In this document: positions 1 to 9,789 of the stretch, in pieces
Layout: every line of letters begins with the position of its first letter
Numbering within the stretch: position 1 is the stretch's first letter
DNA from: Leptospiraceae bacterium
Lineage (GTDB): Bacteria > Spirochaetota > Leptospiria > Leptospirales > Leptonemataceae
Assembly (NCBI GenBank): GCA_025059995.1
Contig: JANXCF010000004.1
Span: forward strand, 174,020-238,019
Reading direction: 5' to 3'
Length of the DNA stretch: 64,000 nucleotides
Notes under the pieces: generated by a model
Databases searched by the model: none
Seen by the model: the letters and a program-made list of their open reading frames with translations, nothing else
Told to the model about the DNA's origin: nothing
Made by a program: the position numbers and the translations under genes

Positions 1-504
1 TATTAAATTATAAAATATTACCAGCTTGAAACCTTCCACCCACGGCTTGTCTTCGAACATCAAAGCGTAATCCCCCCTACGACTTTTAAGAATCTTTTGA
101 ACCATACCTCTGAATTTAATCACCCTTCCAACATATGCAGGTAAATCATCAAGGGTAACCAAGTCAGGGTTCATTTGGATGACAGGTATTTTTTCAAAAT
201 TATCATACGGAATTATCACTTTTTGGCGGCAAACGACACAACAACCCTCATTTTGAGATAAAATAAACTGATAGGATTCCTCTTGATAAAAAACTGAACA
301 CCTTTTGCAGTAATATACTGGTTTTCTGCCATCAAAAACAATAAGTTCACCCGTCAATGGATCATAAATGTCTTCCCAAGGATTTATGATTTTAGTTGGT
401 TTCTCTTTTGGTTCTTCTTTTTCTTCATGATGTTTTGTTAGTTCTGAGTTTTCTTCGTTTGAAAGATCTCGAAAATGGGTTATTTTTCTTTTGCGACCGG
501 GCAT
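1..504 (-). CDS. Zinc-ribbon protein of unknown function (3' end outside window)
   Basis: The reading frame is open from an ATG at 502-504 to the window edge, so the C-terminus is missing. The N-terminal ~45 residues are charged and low in complexity (many Glu and Lys). A zinc-ribbon-like Cys set follows, with YYCKRC near residue 68 and CCVVC about 25 residues later. After it comes a beta-rich stretch (AYVGRVIKFRGMVQK) that could be an OB-like fold; that part is inference. It is the last visible gene of the type II secretion operon, 63 bp after the GspJ-like gene, in the place where gspK might be expected, but it has no pseudopilin leader. The function is unknown. A weak TGGAAA ribosome site precedes the ATG. 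Confidence 0.72.
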   Translation of the reverse strand, partial: MPGRKRKITHFRDLSNEENSELTKHHEEKEEPKEKPTKIINPWEDIYDPLTGELIVFDGRKPVYYCKRCSVFYQEESYQFILSQNEGCCVVCRQKVIIPYDNFEKIPVIQMNPDLVTLDDLPAYVGRVIKFRGMVQKILKSRRGDYALMFEDKPWVEGFKLVIFYNLI

Positions 505-567
505 AGGGTTTCCACAATTAGAAAAAAAATTTCTAAAATCGTCAACTCTTTTTTCGAATATAAAATT

Positions 568-1206
568 TTATCTAATATACATACCTGGCATGGCTACGGT
601 CTCAAAGGTTTCTATTTTCCCACCATTTTGGATTTGGATTTGAATTCGAACGAGCTTAGGCAATCTTTTGTTTTTTTTTGTATCCCATTCTTCCCTCCAT
701 TCTACTCCATTGAGGGAATACTGGATTTGAAAGGATCTCACACCTTCCAATAATTGATAACTTACCCCACCGTCAAAAGGATCTTCATCAGGAAAATCTT
801 CTCTAATGAATAAACTACCTGTATCATTAAACTGTTCTTTCACAAAAAAAGCTATCTCTTTCACAACCCCACCTGCAACAGAACCTTTTGATACAGATGT
901 CAAGGTCAATTGATCTCTTCGGTTTCCTGTGATTCCTACGCTTTTTCCTATTAGAAATGTTTTATTGATTTCTTGAGAAAAGTAAGCCATACGTATAGTA
1001 TCTTGGAGGATGTTTAATGCTTGGATTGCTTCTGAACGCTTTAGACTTATGGTTGAGGTTTTTTTGGAAATCCTCGACACAGTAAAATTCACCCCAAATA
1101 ATACAACAAATAAAACCGACAGAGCTGTGATAGCCAAAGCAAGTTCAATCAAAGTAAAGCCACGAAGTTTAAGTCCCCTTCGCAGCTTTGAAAGTTTGAA
1201 CTTCAT
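568..1206 (-). CDS. Type II secretion minor pseudopilin, GspJ-like
   Basis: This is a prepilin-like protein of 212 residues. A basic leader ends in Gly at residue 16 and is followed by FTLIELALAI, the class III prepilin cleavage site with the conserved Glu5, and then a hydrophobic helix. By length and operon position it fits GspJ, a minor pseudopilin of the tip complex; the globular part is too divergent for a certain letter assignment. Its start overlaps the end of the preceding pseudopilin gene by 38 bp, which suggests translational coupling. It should be processed by a GspO/PilD peptidase encoded elsewhere. No GspK-like gene follows in the window. Confidence 0.82.
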   Translation of the reverse strand: MKFKLSKLRRGLKLRGFTLIELALAITALSVLFVVLFGVNFTVSRISKKTSTISLKRSEAIQALNILQDTIRMAYFSQEINKTFLIGKSVGITGNRRDQLTLTSVSKGSVAGGVVKEIAFFVKEQFNDTGSLFIREDFPDEDPFDGGVSYQLLEGVRSFQIQYSLNGVEWREEWDTKKNKRLPKLVRIQIQIQNGGKIETFETVAMPGMYIR

Positions 1207-1693
1207 AAGTTCCTAATTCATTTTTTCCAATGGGATAATGAATTCTTACAATAATACGATAAATGGGAATGAGTCCTCCCGTTTCTGTGATATTCTGTCC
1301 TTGTTTTTCTTTTCCTTTGAAATTTTGAACACTTGTGGGTAATAGATCATCCACATTAGCTTCAATCTTACCAGTTTCGGAAATTTTAGCTAAATCCACT
1401 TGTTCTTCTTTGATTAGGATTTCATACTTAAAGCCTTGATAAAGTTCAACGTTTAACTCTCCTGATTTTTGGGTAGGTTCTAACGTCAATTGAGATAGAA
1501 TTTGATTCATTTTGATTCTTGCCAGGGTTGATGCTAACTCCAAATTTTGTGAGTTCTTTTGCATACGGTATGAAGATGAAACTAAATTTAGAACACTAAT
1601 AGAAAAAGTAGATGCCACCGCAATGGCAAAAGCAATCTCTATCAAAGACAATCCTTTAAAAAATTTGTAAATTTTTTTAACTTTCTTTTTCAT
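1169..1693 (-). CDS. Type II secretion minor pseudopilin, GspI-like
   Basis: The 174-residue protein has a Lys-rich leader ending in Gly14, then LSLIEIAFAIAVA with Glu at mature position 5 and one hydrophobic N-terminal helix. This is the type IV prepilin/pseudopilin signature. The second position of the mature protein is Ser rather than Thr, which is tolerated in the family. The order after GspG and GspH-like proteins suggests GspI. It overlaps the upstream gene by 17 bp and the downstream gspJ-like gene by 38 bp, in a tightly packed operon. The letter assignment rests on order rather than on a diagnostic motif. Confidence 0.8.
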   Translation of the reverse strand: MKKKVKKIYKFFKGLSLIEIAFAIAVASTFSISVLNLVSSSYRMQKNSQNLELASTLARIKMNQILSQLTLEPTQKSGELNVELYQGFKYEILIKEEQVDLAKISETGKIEANVDDLLPTSVQNFKGKEKQGQNITETGGLIPIYRIIVRIHYPIGKNELGTYEVQTFKAAKGT

Positions 1694-2213
1694 TCAAAAT
1701 AGCTTCCTGTGGGAGTTCCTGATAGTTTTGATCTTTGATGATGGCTTCTTTTCCGTATCTTGGGAAGATGATGGTTTTTGATATTTTATCACCCCCACCA
1801 AGATAAATATAAACTTCGTCATTGACTCCATTGGGAAAAAACTGAATGGTATAAATTCCAGAACTCACTTCATTTTGATAAGGATTTCGAATGAAAAGTA
1901 TTCGATTTGTAAGGAATAACTCTCTTTCTATAAGATTTTGATTTTCTATAGTTTCTTTATTTCGAACTTTACGATAGATTGAATATCGTTGGTTTTCTAA
2001 ATCAAATTCAACATAGATGATTTGCCCTGAACGAGTGGAAGAACTTTTCGCAAAGCGGTAAATATCCTTTAAAATCTCTGCTTCATCTTGCTTGGTTTTG
2101 AAGATAGAAAACTGACTCACCATCGAAAAAAGTATCGATAACACAAGAGAGATTATCAATAAAACGACTGATAGTTCAATGATGGTTAATCCTTTAGTTA
2201 TTTTCTTAACCAT
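1677..2213 (-). CDS. Type II secretion minor pseudopilin, GspH-like
   Basis: The 178-residue protein has a short leader (MVKKITKG) followed by LTIIELSVVLLIISL, a clear prepilin peptidase site with Glu5 and an N-terminal transmembrane/packing helix. The remainder is beta-rich (for example IIYVEFDLENQRYSI), as in GspH/FimT-type minor pseudopilins. It sits between gspG and a gspI-like gene, with 16-17 bp overlaps on both sides. GspH is inferred from order and from the GspH/FimT-like body. Any minor pseudopilin role in the same secretion pseudopilus would fit equally well. Confidence 0.8.
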   Translation of the reverse strand: MVKKITKGLTIIELSVVLLIISLVLSILFSMVSQFSIFKTKQDEAEILKDIYRFAKSSSTRSGQIIYVEFDLENQRYSIYRKVRNKETIENQNLIERELFLTNRILFIRNPYQNEVSSGIYTIQFFPNGVNDEVYIYLGGGDKISKTIIFPRYGKEAIIKDQNYQELPQEAILNEKES

Positions 2214-2638
2214 TCAGGCCAGGTATTTTTGTCATCTAAATAGAAGTCTTGATTTTCTTTTTCTCCTCCAATTTGCCCATCTTTTCCATAGCTACAAATA
2301 TGCAAGTTTCCTTCATTATCACTACATATCACATAAAAGCGATTCCAAGGATCTTTGACGGTATCTTCATCAACAGGCTTCCAGCTGGTTTCGGGATGAG
2401 GTTTTGTAAGGAGCTCCAGAGTATCTCCTTCATTTAAGGGAGAAACTTCTTCTTCAAATTGAGAAACCAAAATCGGAAGTTGCTTTGCTTGAACATCACG
2501 AACTTTCAAAACTTTTGCCTTATCCACTACCCCCAAATCTAAACTCGCATAGACGATGCCAATAATGATGCCCAAAACTAAAAGAACCAATGCCAACTCA
2601 AAAAGAGTCAAGCCTTTACGATAACGAAACTTTTTCAT
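2198..2638 (-). CDS. gspG: Type II secretion major pseudopilin GspG
   Basis: The sequence has a leader MKKFRYRKG followed by LTLFELALVLLVLG, the prepilin cleavage site and hydrophobic helix. The C-terminal part carries the GspG hallmark KDPWNRFY followed by a SYGKDGQIGG loop, corresponding to the calcium-binding C-terminal loop of major pseudopilins. I chose the ATG at 2638 because an in-frame ATG at 2656 would add MVFLII, a hydrophobic piece in front of the basic leader, which is unusual. No clear Shine-Dalgarno supports either start. GspG builds the periplasmic pseudopilus that pushes substrates through the GspD secretin. Confidence 0.88.
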   Translation of the reverse strand: MKKFRYRKGLTLFELALVLLVLGIIIGIVYASLDLGVVDKAKVLKVRDVQAKQLPILVSQFEEEVSPLNEGDTLELLTKPHPETSWKPVDEDTVKDPWNRFYVICSDNEGNLHICSYGKDGQIGGEKENQDFYLDDKNTWPEWLRK

Positions 2639-2682
2639 AATTATGAGAAAAACCATGCTAACAAAAGAATCAATTCTTTTTT

Positions 2683-3909
2683 TTACATCTCAATGTATCG
2701 GGTCAGATTATAGATGGGAAGTAAAATAGCAGACATGATGACTCCAATCAAAAGCCCCATGATCACAATCATAGCTGGTTCAATCAAGGTGGAAAAACGC
2801 TGAATGGTGGCATCAATTTCATCTTCGGTGATTTCTGCTGTTTTCAATAACATATGGGCTAGGGTATCTGTGGATTCTCCTGCCGAGATCATACCCTTTA
2901 CCATGAAAGTAAGGATCTTCGAGTCCGAAAATGCTTCAGAAATCTTTGCTCCCTCTTTGATTTTTTCGATGGCATTCAGGATTTCTTTTTCGAAGATTTT
3001 GTGATTCACAAGCTTAGAAATAATTTGTAAAGACACAAGAAGTGATACTCGGTTTTCCAAAAGAACCCCCAGATTCCGAGTAAACCTCGCAATGATTACT
3101 TTTCTTATGATACTTCCCAAAAGTGGAACTTTTAGCAAAAAAGTTTCTGTTTTTTCTCTTCCTTTTTCCGTTCGATACCATCGGAAAAAACCAAAAACCA
3201 CCAAACCCAAAAAAAGAAAAACAAATAAGATCCTATAAGAAAAAAACAGATTCGAAACACCAATCACTATTTTCGTAATCAGAGGGAGTTCCATATTCAA
3301 TTGAACGAACATTTCTTGGATTTGCGGTATCACAACAGACAAAAGAAAAATCATAATCCCCCCCAAAAACAAAAGCATAATCAACGGATAGAACATAGCC
3401 GTAGTTACTTTGTTTCTGAGCTTCAGGGAGGCTTCTTCGAGGTCAGCAAGTCGCAGTAATGATTTTTCGTAATTACCCGTTTGTTCTCCTACTTGGATCA
3501 AGTTGGGATAGATCTCAGGAAAAATCTGGTTGTGTTTCGAAATTGCCTTGGACAACGAATCTCCTTCTAAGATATCGGTTTTAATTTGTATGATGGCTTT
3601 TTTTAGATAAATATTTTCCGTTTGTTCGATGATGTTTGTTAATGACTTATCCAAAGGGATACCCGCATCCAAAAGCGTTCCCAACTCCCTTGCAAAAATA
3701 GCAACATCCTTTCGGGGAACTCGGTAGAGTATCTTTGCCAAGAAAGGAAATAATTCCCTTTCTCTTTTTTCTATGTCTTCATTTAGGGTTTTTACGTATA
3801 AGTTTTGGTTTCGAAGTAGTTTTCTTGCATGAGCAACATTTTGAGCGTCTAAAATACCTTTTACTTGCTTTCCTTTTTTGTCAATGGCTGTGTATTTGTA
3901 AACGGGCAT
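2683..3909 (-). CDS. gspF: Type II secretion inner-membrane platform protein GspF
   Basis: At 408 residues this has the usual GspF/PilC length and starts with the typical PVYKYTAIDKKGKQVKG. It contains two duplicated T2SSF domains, with conserved ELGTLLDAGIPL and a weaker second copy (NLGVLLENRVSL), and three membrane segments near residues 170, 220 and 380. It is the inner-membrane platform that couples the GspE ATPase to pseudopilus assembly. Its ATG overlaps the gspE stop (TAATG), so the two are translationally coupled. The assignment is firm. Confidence 0.95.
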   Translation of the reverse strand: MPVYKYTAIDKKGKQVKGILDAQNVAHARKLLRNQNLYVKTLNEDIEKRERELFPFLAKILYRVPRKDVAIFARELGTLLDAGIPLDKSLTNIIEQTENIYLKKAIIQIKTDILEGDSLSKAISKHNQIFPEIYPNLIQVGEQTGNYEKSLLRLADLEEASLKLRNKVTTAMFYPLIMLLFLGGIMIFLLSVVIPQIQEMFVQLNMELPLITKIVIGVSNLFFSYRILFVFLFLGLVVFGFFRWYRTEKGREKTETFLLKVPLLGSIIRKVIIARFTRNLGVLLENRVSLLVSLQIISKLVNHKIFEKEILNAIEKIKEGAKISEAFSDSKILTFMVKGMISAGESTDTLAHMLLKTAEITEDEIDATIQRFSTLIEPAMIVIMGLLIGVIMSAILLPIYNLTRYIEM

Positions 3910-5570
3910 TAGCAGACTCGTAGGACCTCTTCTGGAGTTGTGATACCATCCAAAATTTTTCGCTTTCCATACTCAAAGAGTGTGATCATTCCTTCTTTAA
4001 GGGCAACTTCTTTTAGGGTTTCGGCATCATGTCCTTTTAGGATTGCCCTTTGGATTGCCGGTGTGATTTTCATGAATTCATAAATTCCAGTTCGACCGTA
4101 GTACCCCGTATGAACGCAATGCTCACAACCTTCCCCACGATAAAGCCTTTTTTGTTTTGTAGGATCTAAACCTAAATCCATCAGCTCTTCTACAGGAGGA
4201 GAGTACGAAACCTTACACTTTGGACAAATCACTCGAACGAGTCGTTGGGCTATGACAGCTCGAACACTACTCGTGATCAAATAAGGTTCAATCCCCATAT
4301 CCACTAATCGTGTGATTGCCGAAGGAGCATCATTTGTGTGTAAAGTTGATAAAACTAAGTGCCCTGTCAATGCAGCTTGTATCGCAATGCGGGCTGTTTC
4401 TTGATCCCGGATCTCACCCACCATGATGATATCAGGGTCCTGACGTAGCATGGTGCGAAGAACATTAGCAAAAGTAAGCCCTATCTTCTCATGAACCTGT
4501 GTCTGAGAAACTCCCTCTAACTCATATTCAATTGGATCTTCAACAGTCATAATATTGACTGATTCTTTATTGAGTTCTTTCAAAATCGAATATAGCGTTG
4601 TGGATTTTCCTGAACCCGTTGGACCGGTTACCAAAACAATTCCATTGGGCTGTGCGATGATCTTTTTGATTTCTCGTAGGATGTCATCATAGAGTCCTAA
4701 ATTATAAAGATGAAATTCAATATCGCTTTTGTTGAGAAGACGCATCACAATTTTTTCTCCATATTTCGTTGGAAGAGTAGAAACCCGGATATCAATTTCT
4801 TTCCCCGTAAGCTTGAGTTTGATTCTTCCGTCTTGTGGTAATCGATTTTCTGCAATGTTCAGATTCGCCATGATCTTGATGCGCGAGACAACTCCAGAGT
4901 GGATCACTTTGGGAGGAGTCATTCGTTTGTGTAAAATCCCATCAATCCGAAAACGAACCACAAAGTTTTTTTCAAAAGGCTCAATGTGTATATCCGAAGC
5001 TCTTTCTTGAACAGCCTGCGATAAGATTGCATTCACCATTCGAATGATGGGAGCTTCATTGGCTAAATCCAACGTATCTTCCATTTGGGCAAACTCTGAA
5101 TATTCTTCCTCGAGACCCTCAACAACATCAGAAGCATCCACTTTTTGAAAATGGGTATGAAAAATCCTCAAAACCTCACTTTCTGGTGCCAAAACGAATT
5201 CGACTCGGTAATCCTTGAAGTGATTTCTTATATCATCCTGGAAGTGAATGTTTTCTGGGTTTGATATGGCAAACCGAATCAAACGTTTCTTCTCAACATA
5301 CTCAAAGGGAACAATTTTATACTTTTCGATATAGTTCAATGGTAGTCTTTTGAAGACCTCGGAGTTTTTGAACTCCAACTTAGGGAAAAATTCATAGCCA
5401 TATTGTTTCGCTATGACTTTTAGAATATCGTTTTCAGTGGCAATGCCTTTTTTTTGGAGGATTTGACCGATTTTTAATTGAGACTTTTCTTTGATTTTTA
5501 AGATTTCGTTTAATTCTTCTTGATTGATGATTCCCTCTTCTAATAAGATCTCTCCTAAGGGTCTTTTCAT
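3909..5570 (-). CDS. gspE: Type II secretion ATPase GspE
   Basis: A 553-residue secretion ATPase. An N-terminal MshEN-type domain (about residues 1-150) precedes the RecA-like ATPase, with Walker [10 protein letters not shown] near residue 316, a Walker B-like [12 protein letters not shown] near 376, and the Asp and His boxes between and after them. A four-Cys zinc motif, CPKCK near 447 and CEHC near 483, is the normal GspE metal-binding loop. The protein powers pseudopilus extension from the cytoplasmic face. It lies between gspD and gspF in one operon. All catalytic motifs appear intact. Confidence 0.96.
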   Translation of the reverse strand: MKRPLGEILLEEGIINQEELNEILKIKEKSQLKIGQILQKKGIATENDILKVIAKQYGYEFFPKLEFKNSEVFKRLPLNYIEKYKIVPFEYVEKKRLIRFAISNPENIHFQDDIRNHFKDYRVEFVLAPESEVLRIFHTHFQKVDASDVVEGLEEEYSEFAQMEDTLDLANEAPIIRMVNAILSQAVQERASDIHIEPFEKNFVVRFRIDGILHKRMTPPKVIHSGVVSRIKIMANLNIAENRLPQDGRIKLKLTGKEIDIRVSTLPTKYGEKIVMRLLNKSDIEFHLYNLGLYDDILREIKKIIAQPNGIVLVTGPTGSGKSTTLYSILKELNKESVNIMTVEDPIEYELEGVSQTQVHEKIGLTFANVLRTMLRQDPDIIMVGEIRDQETARIAIQAALTGHLVLSTLHTNDAPSAITRLVDMGIEPYLITSSVRAVIAQRLVRVICPKCKVSYSPPVEELMDLGLDPTKQKRLYRGEGCEHCVHTGYYGRTGIYEFMKITPAIQRAILKGHDAETLKEVALKEGMITLFEYGKRKILDGITTPEEVLRVC

Positions 5571-5588
5571 AACATCAGAAATTCTGTA

Positions 5589-7379
5589 TCAGGGATTTGC
5601 TTTGTCAATAGCATTTTTTGGTTTTGGGTTAAATGTTTGACCTTTATTTTTTTGCTTTTTTTCGTCTACGTGGATTTTTTCTTTTTTGATTTGTTTTTGG
5701 TGAATTTCTTCGTCAGTTTTGGGCTTATCTTGAGGCCATAGATGTATTTTTTCTGTTGCTTCTTTGTATTCTAAATTTTGCTGTTCTCGCTTTGAGTTGG
5801 TTATGTGATCCGCAATTTCTTTGTTATCAAGAATAGTAGGAGTAAGAAATACCATCAAGTTGGTTTTTTTCGTCGTGAAGGTTGTTCTTCGAAACAAAAA
5901 ACCAAGCAAAGGAATGTCTCCTAAGAGAGGCACTTTTTGGATAGCTTTTAATTTTTCTGTTGAGACCAAACCTCCTATCACAATTGTCTGTTTGTTATCC
6001 ACGGTGATAAATGTCCTGACGTTTCTTTTACTAAAAACAGGGTTCACTCCTAAGGTGATCCCTCCTTCGATATTTGTAACTTCCGTGAACAATTCTAAAT
6101 TGATCTTTCCTTCTGGGTTGATGTGGGGTGTAAACTTGAGTTTTATCCCAGCAGGTCTATATTCGAAAGAATTGATGGTAGCTTCAGCCGTTCCACCACC
6201 TGTGGTTCTCTCCTGAGTTTTCACGGGAACATCTTGTCCTACATTGATTTCCGCTTCTTGGTTATCTAACGTTAAAATTTGGGGAGCTGATAAAACATTA
6301 AAATTTCTTCTCGAGACGTTAGCATTCAAAATCCCTAAAAGGTCTCCTCCTCTTTGTAAAAATCCAATGCTAAAACCACTCAAAGTATTGTTTCCTGTGA
6401 TGTTTCCTTTTTCATCAATCAGATTGCCTTCTATGGCAAGTCCCGTATTGAATTGAGTATATCCGGCATCAGGTCCTATATAACGCCAATCAATCCCAAA
6501 ATCATTGATGTCAGAACCTGATACCTCTGCAATCAGAACCTCCAAAAGAATCTGCTTTCGGGGTATATCTAATTGTTCAATGATTCTTCGGATTTCTACC
6601 CACTCTTCTCGATTGGCAGTCACAATCAATGTGTTGGACTCTTTATGCGCAACAGCTTTGATCTTTCCCACAGGAGCAGGAGTCGGTTTTTCTTCTTTTC
6701 CCACAATTGGAGCATCAAGCTTTACTAAGACATTCGCTAAACTTTCAGCCTGCAAATGCTTAACGTGATAAATATGAACTGTGTCAGTAGTATCTGCCCC
6801 AAGTTGTTCTTCTTTTTGAGGAAGGATTTCTTGTGCTACTTCTAGGATTCTTTTGATCACGGGTCCATACCCAGTCAAGATAATAGAATACGAAGATGGA
6901 AACTCATGAACTGTTACATCATTACCTCCCAATTTACGAAATAAATCCGCAAGTTCTCGAACACTTATCACTTTTGGGACCTTGTAAATCATAGTGATGA
7001 TATCATTTTCTGACTTGGCGGGTTCCTGTTTTTTTACTTCTGAAAGGGGTTCCGCTTCTTTTTTCTTGTAAACCTTCAATAAACCACCATCTTCCACAAC
7101 AGTAAATCCACGAACTTCCAAAACCGATCTTAAAAACTCCAAGGCTCGACTTACGGGAATGGGTTTGTAGGCAACGATAGTGATTTTTCCTCTCACAGTA
7201 TCGTCTACTAAAATGTTATGTCTAGTTATTTGTGCCATGGTTTTGAGAAAATCCTGTATCTCCACATCACGAAAATTCGGAACAAAAAACCCCTTTGGAA
7301 CTTCTTTTGATTCTTGAGAGAATAGCTGATTTAAAAAGAGAAAAGAAAAAATCACAAAAAAATAAACTCTTATTCTCAT
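5589..7379 (-). CDS. gspD: Type II secretion outer-membrane secretin GspD
   Basis: The 596-residue protein has a signal peptide (residues 1-21), an N0 domain beginning FVPNFRDVEIQDFLKTM, and N1-N2-type repeats including VKHLQAESLANVLVKL and the TLIVTANREEWVEIRRII stretch. The C-terminal secretin domain (about residues 340-530) contains LLEVLIAEVS and IVIGGLVST and ends in VPLLGDIPLLGFLFR. A Lys/Asn-rich tail follows and may be where a pilotin or the cell wall interacts; that is inference. GspD forms the outer-membrane channel. There is one gene of this type here, downstream of gspC as usual. Confidence 0.95.
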   Translation of the reverse strand: MRIRVYFFVIFSFLFLNQLFSQESKEVPKGFFVPNFRDVEIQDFLKTMAQITRHNILVDDTVRGKITIVAYKPIPVSRALEFLRSVLEVRGFTVVEDGGLLKVYKKKEAEPLSEVKKQEPAKSENDIITMIYKVPKVISVRELADLFRKLGGNDVTVHEFPSSYSIILTGYGPVIKRILEVAQEILPQKEEQLGADTTDTVHIYHVKHLQAESLANVLVKLDAPIVGKEEKPTPAPVGKIKAVAHKESNTLIVTANREEWVEIRRIIEQLDIPRKQILLEVLIAEVSGSDINDFGIDWRYIGPDAGYTQFNTGLAIEGNLIDEKGNITGNNTLSGFSIGFLQRGGDLLGILNANVSRRNFNVLSAPQILTLDNQEAEINVGQDVPVKTQERTTGGGTAEATINSFEYRPAGIKLKFTPHINPEGKINLELFTEVTNIEGGITLGVNPVFSKRNVRTFITVDNKQTIVIGGLVSTEKLKAIQKVPLLGDIPLLGFLFRRTTFTTKKTNLMVFLTPTILDNKEIADHITNSKREQQNLEYKEATEKIHLWPQDKPKTDEEIHQKQIKKEKIHVDEKKQKNKGQTFNPKPKNAIDKANP

Positions 7380-7416
7380 TTTAAAAAATTATCGGTTTTT
7401 GATATCTGATTTTAAA

Positions 7417-8283
7417 TTAATCTTGGATGAGTATCTCGTAAGAAAAAATGCGTCCGCTTCGCTCTACTTCTACTGTCAGTTTATTCAAGGTTTGAACATT
7501 TTGCCACAGTTCTAAAAGCTTATTTACGTCATTGATGGGTTGACCGTTGATTCTTCTAAAAATGTCTCCTGTTCTTGCCCCTAATTCATACAAAATACTA
7601 TGATTTGGAATAAAGATGGCTTTCATTCCCAAGATTTTTCCGTTTTTGGTAATGGGAGCAAATTTGTTTTCGTATAGCTGGGTTTGATTTTTTGTGAGTT
7701 GGATAATTCGGCTTCTAGGAATAGTAATCTTTTGAACATTCTGAGAACTTTTTTCTTGTTTCTCTGTTTGGGCTGGCTTTTCCTGTTTTGCACTGGATAG
7801 ACTTTCACCTACCCCTAATTCAATGTCTCGAGCTCCTTGAGAAATTACAATCGAATGAGATAAAATCTTGATAATTTTATTTCCACCTGGTGTATCACCA
7901 ATGGCATACTCTTGGATGAGATTTTCATCTTTGATTTTGATAAGAGCTCTCGCAAATTGAGGTGAACCCGCTAAAACCCCCAAAAGTTCAATGTCTTTCG
8001 TTACCACTGGAGCACTTTCTGTTGCCATCTGTCTTTCAGTAGAAAGTTGAAACAAATTACCCGAAAGCACTCCATCAAACTCTTCATAGGGTCTGGGGCT
8101 TGGCAAAGTCAAAGTGATGGAAGTTCTTGGTGCTTCTTTCTGTAATTTTTGGTTTTGAATTTGATTAGATAATATATAACTCAATAAAACAGAAACAAAA
8201 TAAGAAAGAGAAAACGATAAAAAAATGACTCCCACCAAAAGTAAAAAAAAAGTGTTTTTGTATAAATAAACCAACATAGACAT
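7417..8283 (-). CDS. gspC: Type II secretion protein GspC with PDZ domain
   Basis: The 288-residue protein has one N-terminal membrane helix (residues 10-38), a periplasmic homology region with IELLGVLAGSPQFARALIK and an AIGDTPGG turn, a Gln/Lys-rich linker near residues 165-185, and a C-terminal PDZ-like domain (SILYELGARTGDIFRRING). This is the GspC layout, linking the inner-membrane platform to the secretin. It is first in the gsp operon, 37 bp before gspD and one base after the LysM/M23 peptidase gene, which is probably in the same transcript. Confidence 0.9.
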   Translation of the reverse strand: MSMLVYLYKNTFFLLLVGVIFLSFSLSYFVSVLLSYILSNQIQNQKLQKEAPRTSITLTLPSPRPYEEFDGVLSGNLFQLSTERQMATESAPVVTKDIELLGVLAGSPQFARALIKIKDENLIQEYAIGDTPGGNKIIKILSHSIVISQGARDIELGVGESLSSAKQEKPAQTEKQEKSSQNVQKITIPRSRIIQLTKNQTQLYENKFAPITKNGKILGMKAIFIPNHSILYELGARTGDIFRRINGQPINDVNKLLELWQNVQTLNKLTVEVERSGRIFSYEILIQD

Positions 8284-8284
8284 T

Positions 8285-9349
8285 TTATTTCAATGCAACT
8301 TTCTGAGTAGAGATTGGGATTCTTTCTTCTTTATTCAAAAGAGTTAAGGGATTGATGGGTTTGTCCCACTTTCGGATTTCAAAATGAAGATGTGGTCCTG
8401 TTGCATAACCCGTTCTTCCCACTTCTCCGATGATCTGACCCTGCCTTACTACTTCTCCCACTTTAACGTAATTCACTTTGTTATGAGCGTAGATTGTGAT
8501 GTATTGATTCTGATGTCGTATGAAAATGCTATTACCATAGCCTTCCATTCTCCCCGAAAAGATCACAATCCCATCACGAGCTGCACGTATGGGAGTTCCC
8601 ATTTCAGCAGCTATATCAATCCCTTTATGAAAACTCCTCATTTTGTGAACAAAAGGATTCACCCTACTACCAAAATGGGAAGTGATATACCCGTCCACTG
8701 GCATGATGAATAAATTGCGAATCCGATACTGCTGAATGAGTTTATAGCGATCCAGAATCAAAACATCCCCAGGTTTGATTTTATCACCCACAAGTTTATT
8801 TAGTTCTTTAATTCTCTTTAGGTCCACTCGATTTTCTTTTGCAATCTTGGTCAAAGTGTCCCCTTTTTTGACTTTATATTTTTTTTCTATGATTTGAACG
8901 TCTTCTTTGTTTCTCCAAAAAGAATCTTTATTTGGATTGTCCTCAAGAGTGTATACTTTGATCTCATCTCCAACAAAAATTGAACTTTTTTCTTTTAGAT
9001 TTGGATTGAGCTCTATGATTTCTTGCAAGTTCATTTGATGGCGTTTTGCTATTGAAAATAATGTATCTCCTTCTTTAATTCTATATAACTCCGTCTTTCT
9101 TTGTAGGCTATTGATTTTTTCTCCTAATTCTGCTTCCGATATATTGTAAAACACAATCCCGTTTTTGATTACTTCTGTAGATGAACCAAAGATTTGATTG
9201 AGCTTTTCTTCATCGGTATCATGTTGTTGAAGAAGTTGTAAATACTTTTGTAATTCAATGTCAATTTCATCTAGCTCTTGGGTACCATGATCAGCATGAA
9301 TCTTAAAAATAAAAACAAAAAAAAGAATCAACAAAACCCAATTTTTCAT
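8285..9349 (-). CDS. LysM-containing M23 peptidoglycan endopeptidase
   Basis: The 354-residue protein has a signal peptide (residues 1-19), two LysM repeats (YRIKEGDTLFSIAKRH and YKVKKGDTLTKIAKEN) and a C-terminal M23 domain with HKGIDIAA, an IYAHN motif and GPHLHFEI. The zinc ligands His, Asp and the HxH pair are all present, so it should be an active DD- or LD-endopeptidase or an NlpD/EnvC-like hydrolase in the periplasm. It directly precedes gspC and may open the cell wall for assembly of the secretion apparatus; that link is inferred from position. It may also serve cell division or flagellar assembly. Confidence 0.92.
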   Translation of the reverse strand: MKNWVLLILFFVFIFKIHADHGTQELDEIDIELQKYLQLLQQHDTDEEKLNQIFGSSTEVIKNGIVFYNISEAELGEKINSLQRKTELYRIKEGDTLFSIAKRHQMNLQEIIELNPNLKEKSSIFVGDEIKVYTLEDNPNKDSFWRNKEDVQIIEKKYKVKKGDTLTKIAKENRVDLKRIKELNKLVGDKIKPGDVLILDRYKLIQQYRIRNLFIMPVDGYITSHFGSRVNPFVHKMRSFHKGIDIAAEMGTPIRAARDGIVIFSGRMEGYGNSIFIRHQNQYITIYAHNKVNYVKVGEVVRQGQIIGEVGRTGYATGPHLHFEIRKWDKPINPLTLLNKEERIPISTQKVALK

Positions 9350-9370
9350 AAAAAAAATATCGGTTTGTGT

Positions 9371-9775
9371 TTATAATTTTTTGAAATGAGTTTCAATATA
9401 TTCATCAATGATTTTTTTCAGTTCTTTACTTTTCTTTTTTTCATCTGCGGGATGCAAGTACAGAACCACTACTCCAAAATAATCTATGCGATTTTTATTT
9501 TCTTCGAAAACTCGAAGCCGAACCCAATCATCCACAGCTTCAATTTTCAATGTGACTTTTGAATTTTTCTGTATTAGGGGTTGGTCTTGAACTTTTACAA
9601 AAGAGTTTGTTTCAAAGTCATAATCCGAAAGAAAAACTTCACTTGTTGTAAGATAAACATGCTTCTGATAATCCTGATTCCAATTTTGAAGTTCTTTTTT
9701 CGAAACCAGAGTCGTCCTACAGAAAAAAACCCAATACACCAAAAAAAACATCAGTAAAAATTGAAAAAACTTCAT
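9371..9775 (-). CDS. Putative lipoprotein
   Basis: This 134-residue protein begins with a hydrophobic signal that ends in VYWVFFC at residue 19, a loose spirochaetal lipobox. The mature part is charged, with a short beta-rich core (VTLKIEAVDDWVRLRVFEE) and a Lys-rich C-terminus. I do not recognise a family. It is probably the first gene of the transcript running into the LysM/M23 peptidase and gsp genes, 21 bp away. Its start lies only 14 bp from the divergent ComM-like gene, so the two promoters must overlap each other's coding ends or be very compact. Confidence 0.68.
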   Translation of the reverse strand: MKFFQFLLMFFLVYWVFFCRTTLVSKKELQNWNQDYQKHVYLTTSEVFLSDYDFETNSFVKVQDQPLIQKNSKVTLKIEAVDDWVRLRVFEENKNRIDYFGVVVLYLHPADEKKKSKELKKIIDEYIETHFKKL

Positions 9776-9789
9776 ATAAATCAGAATAT

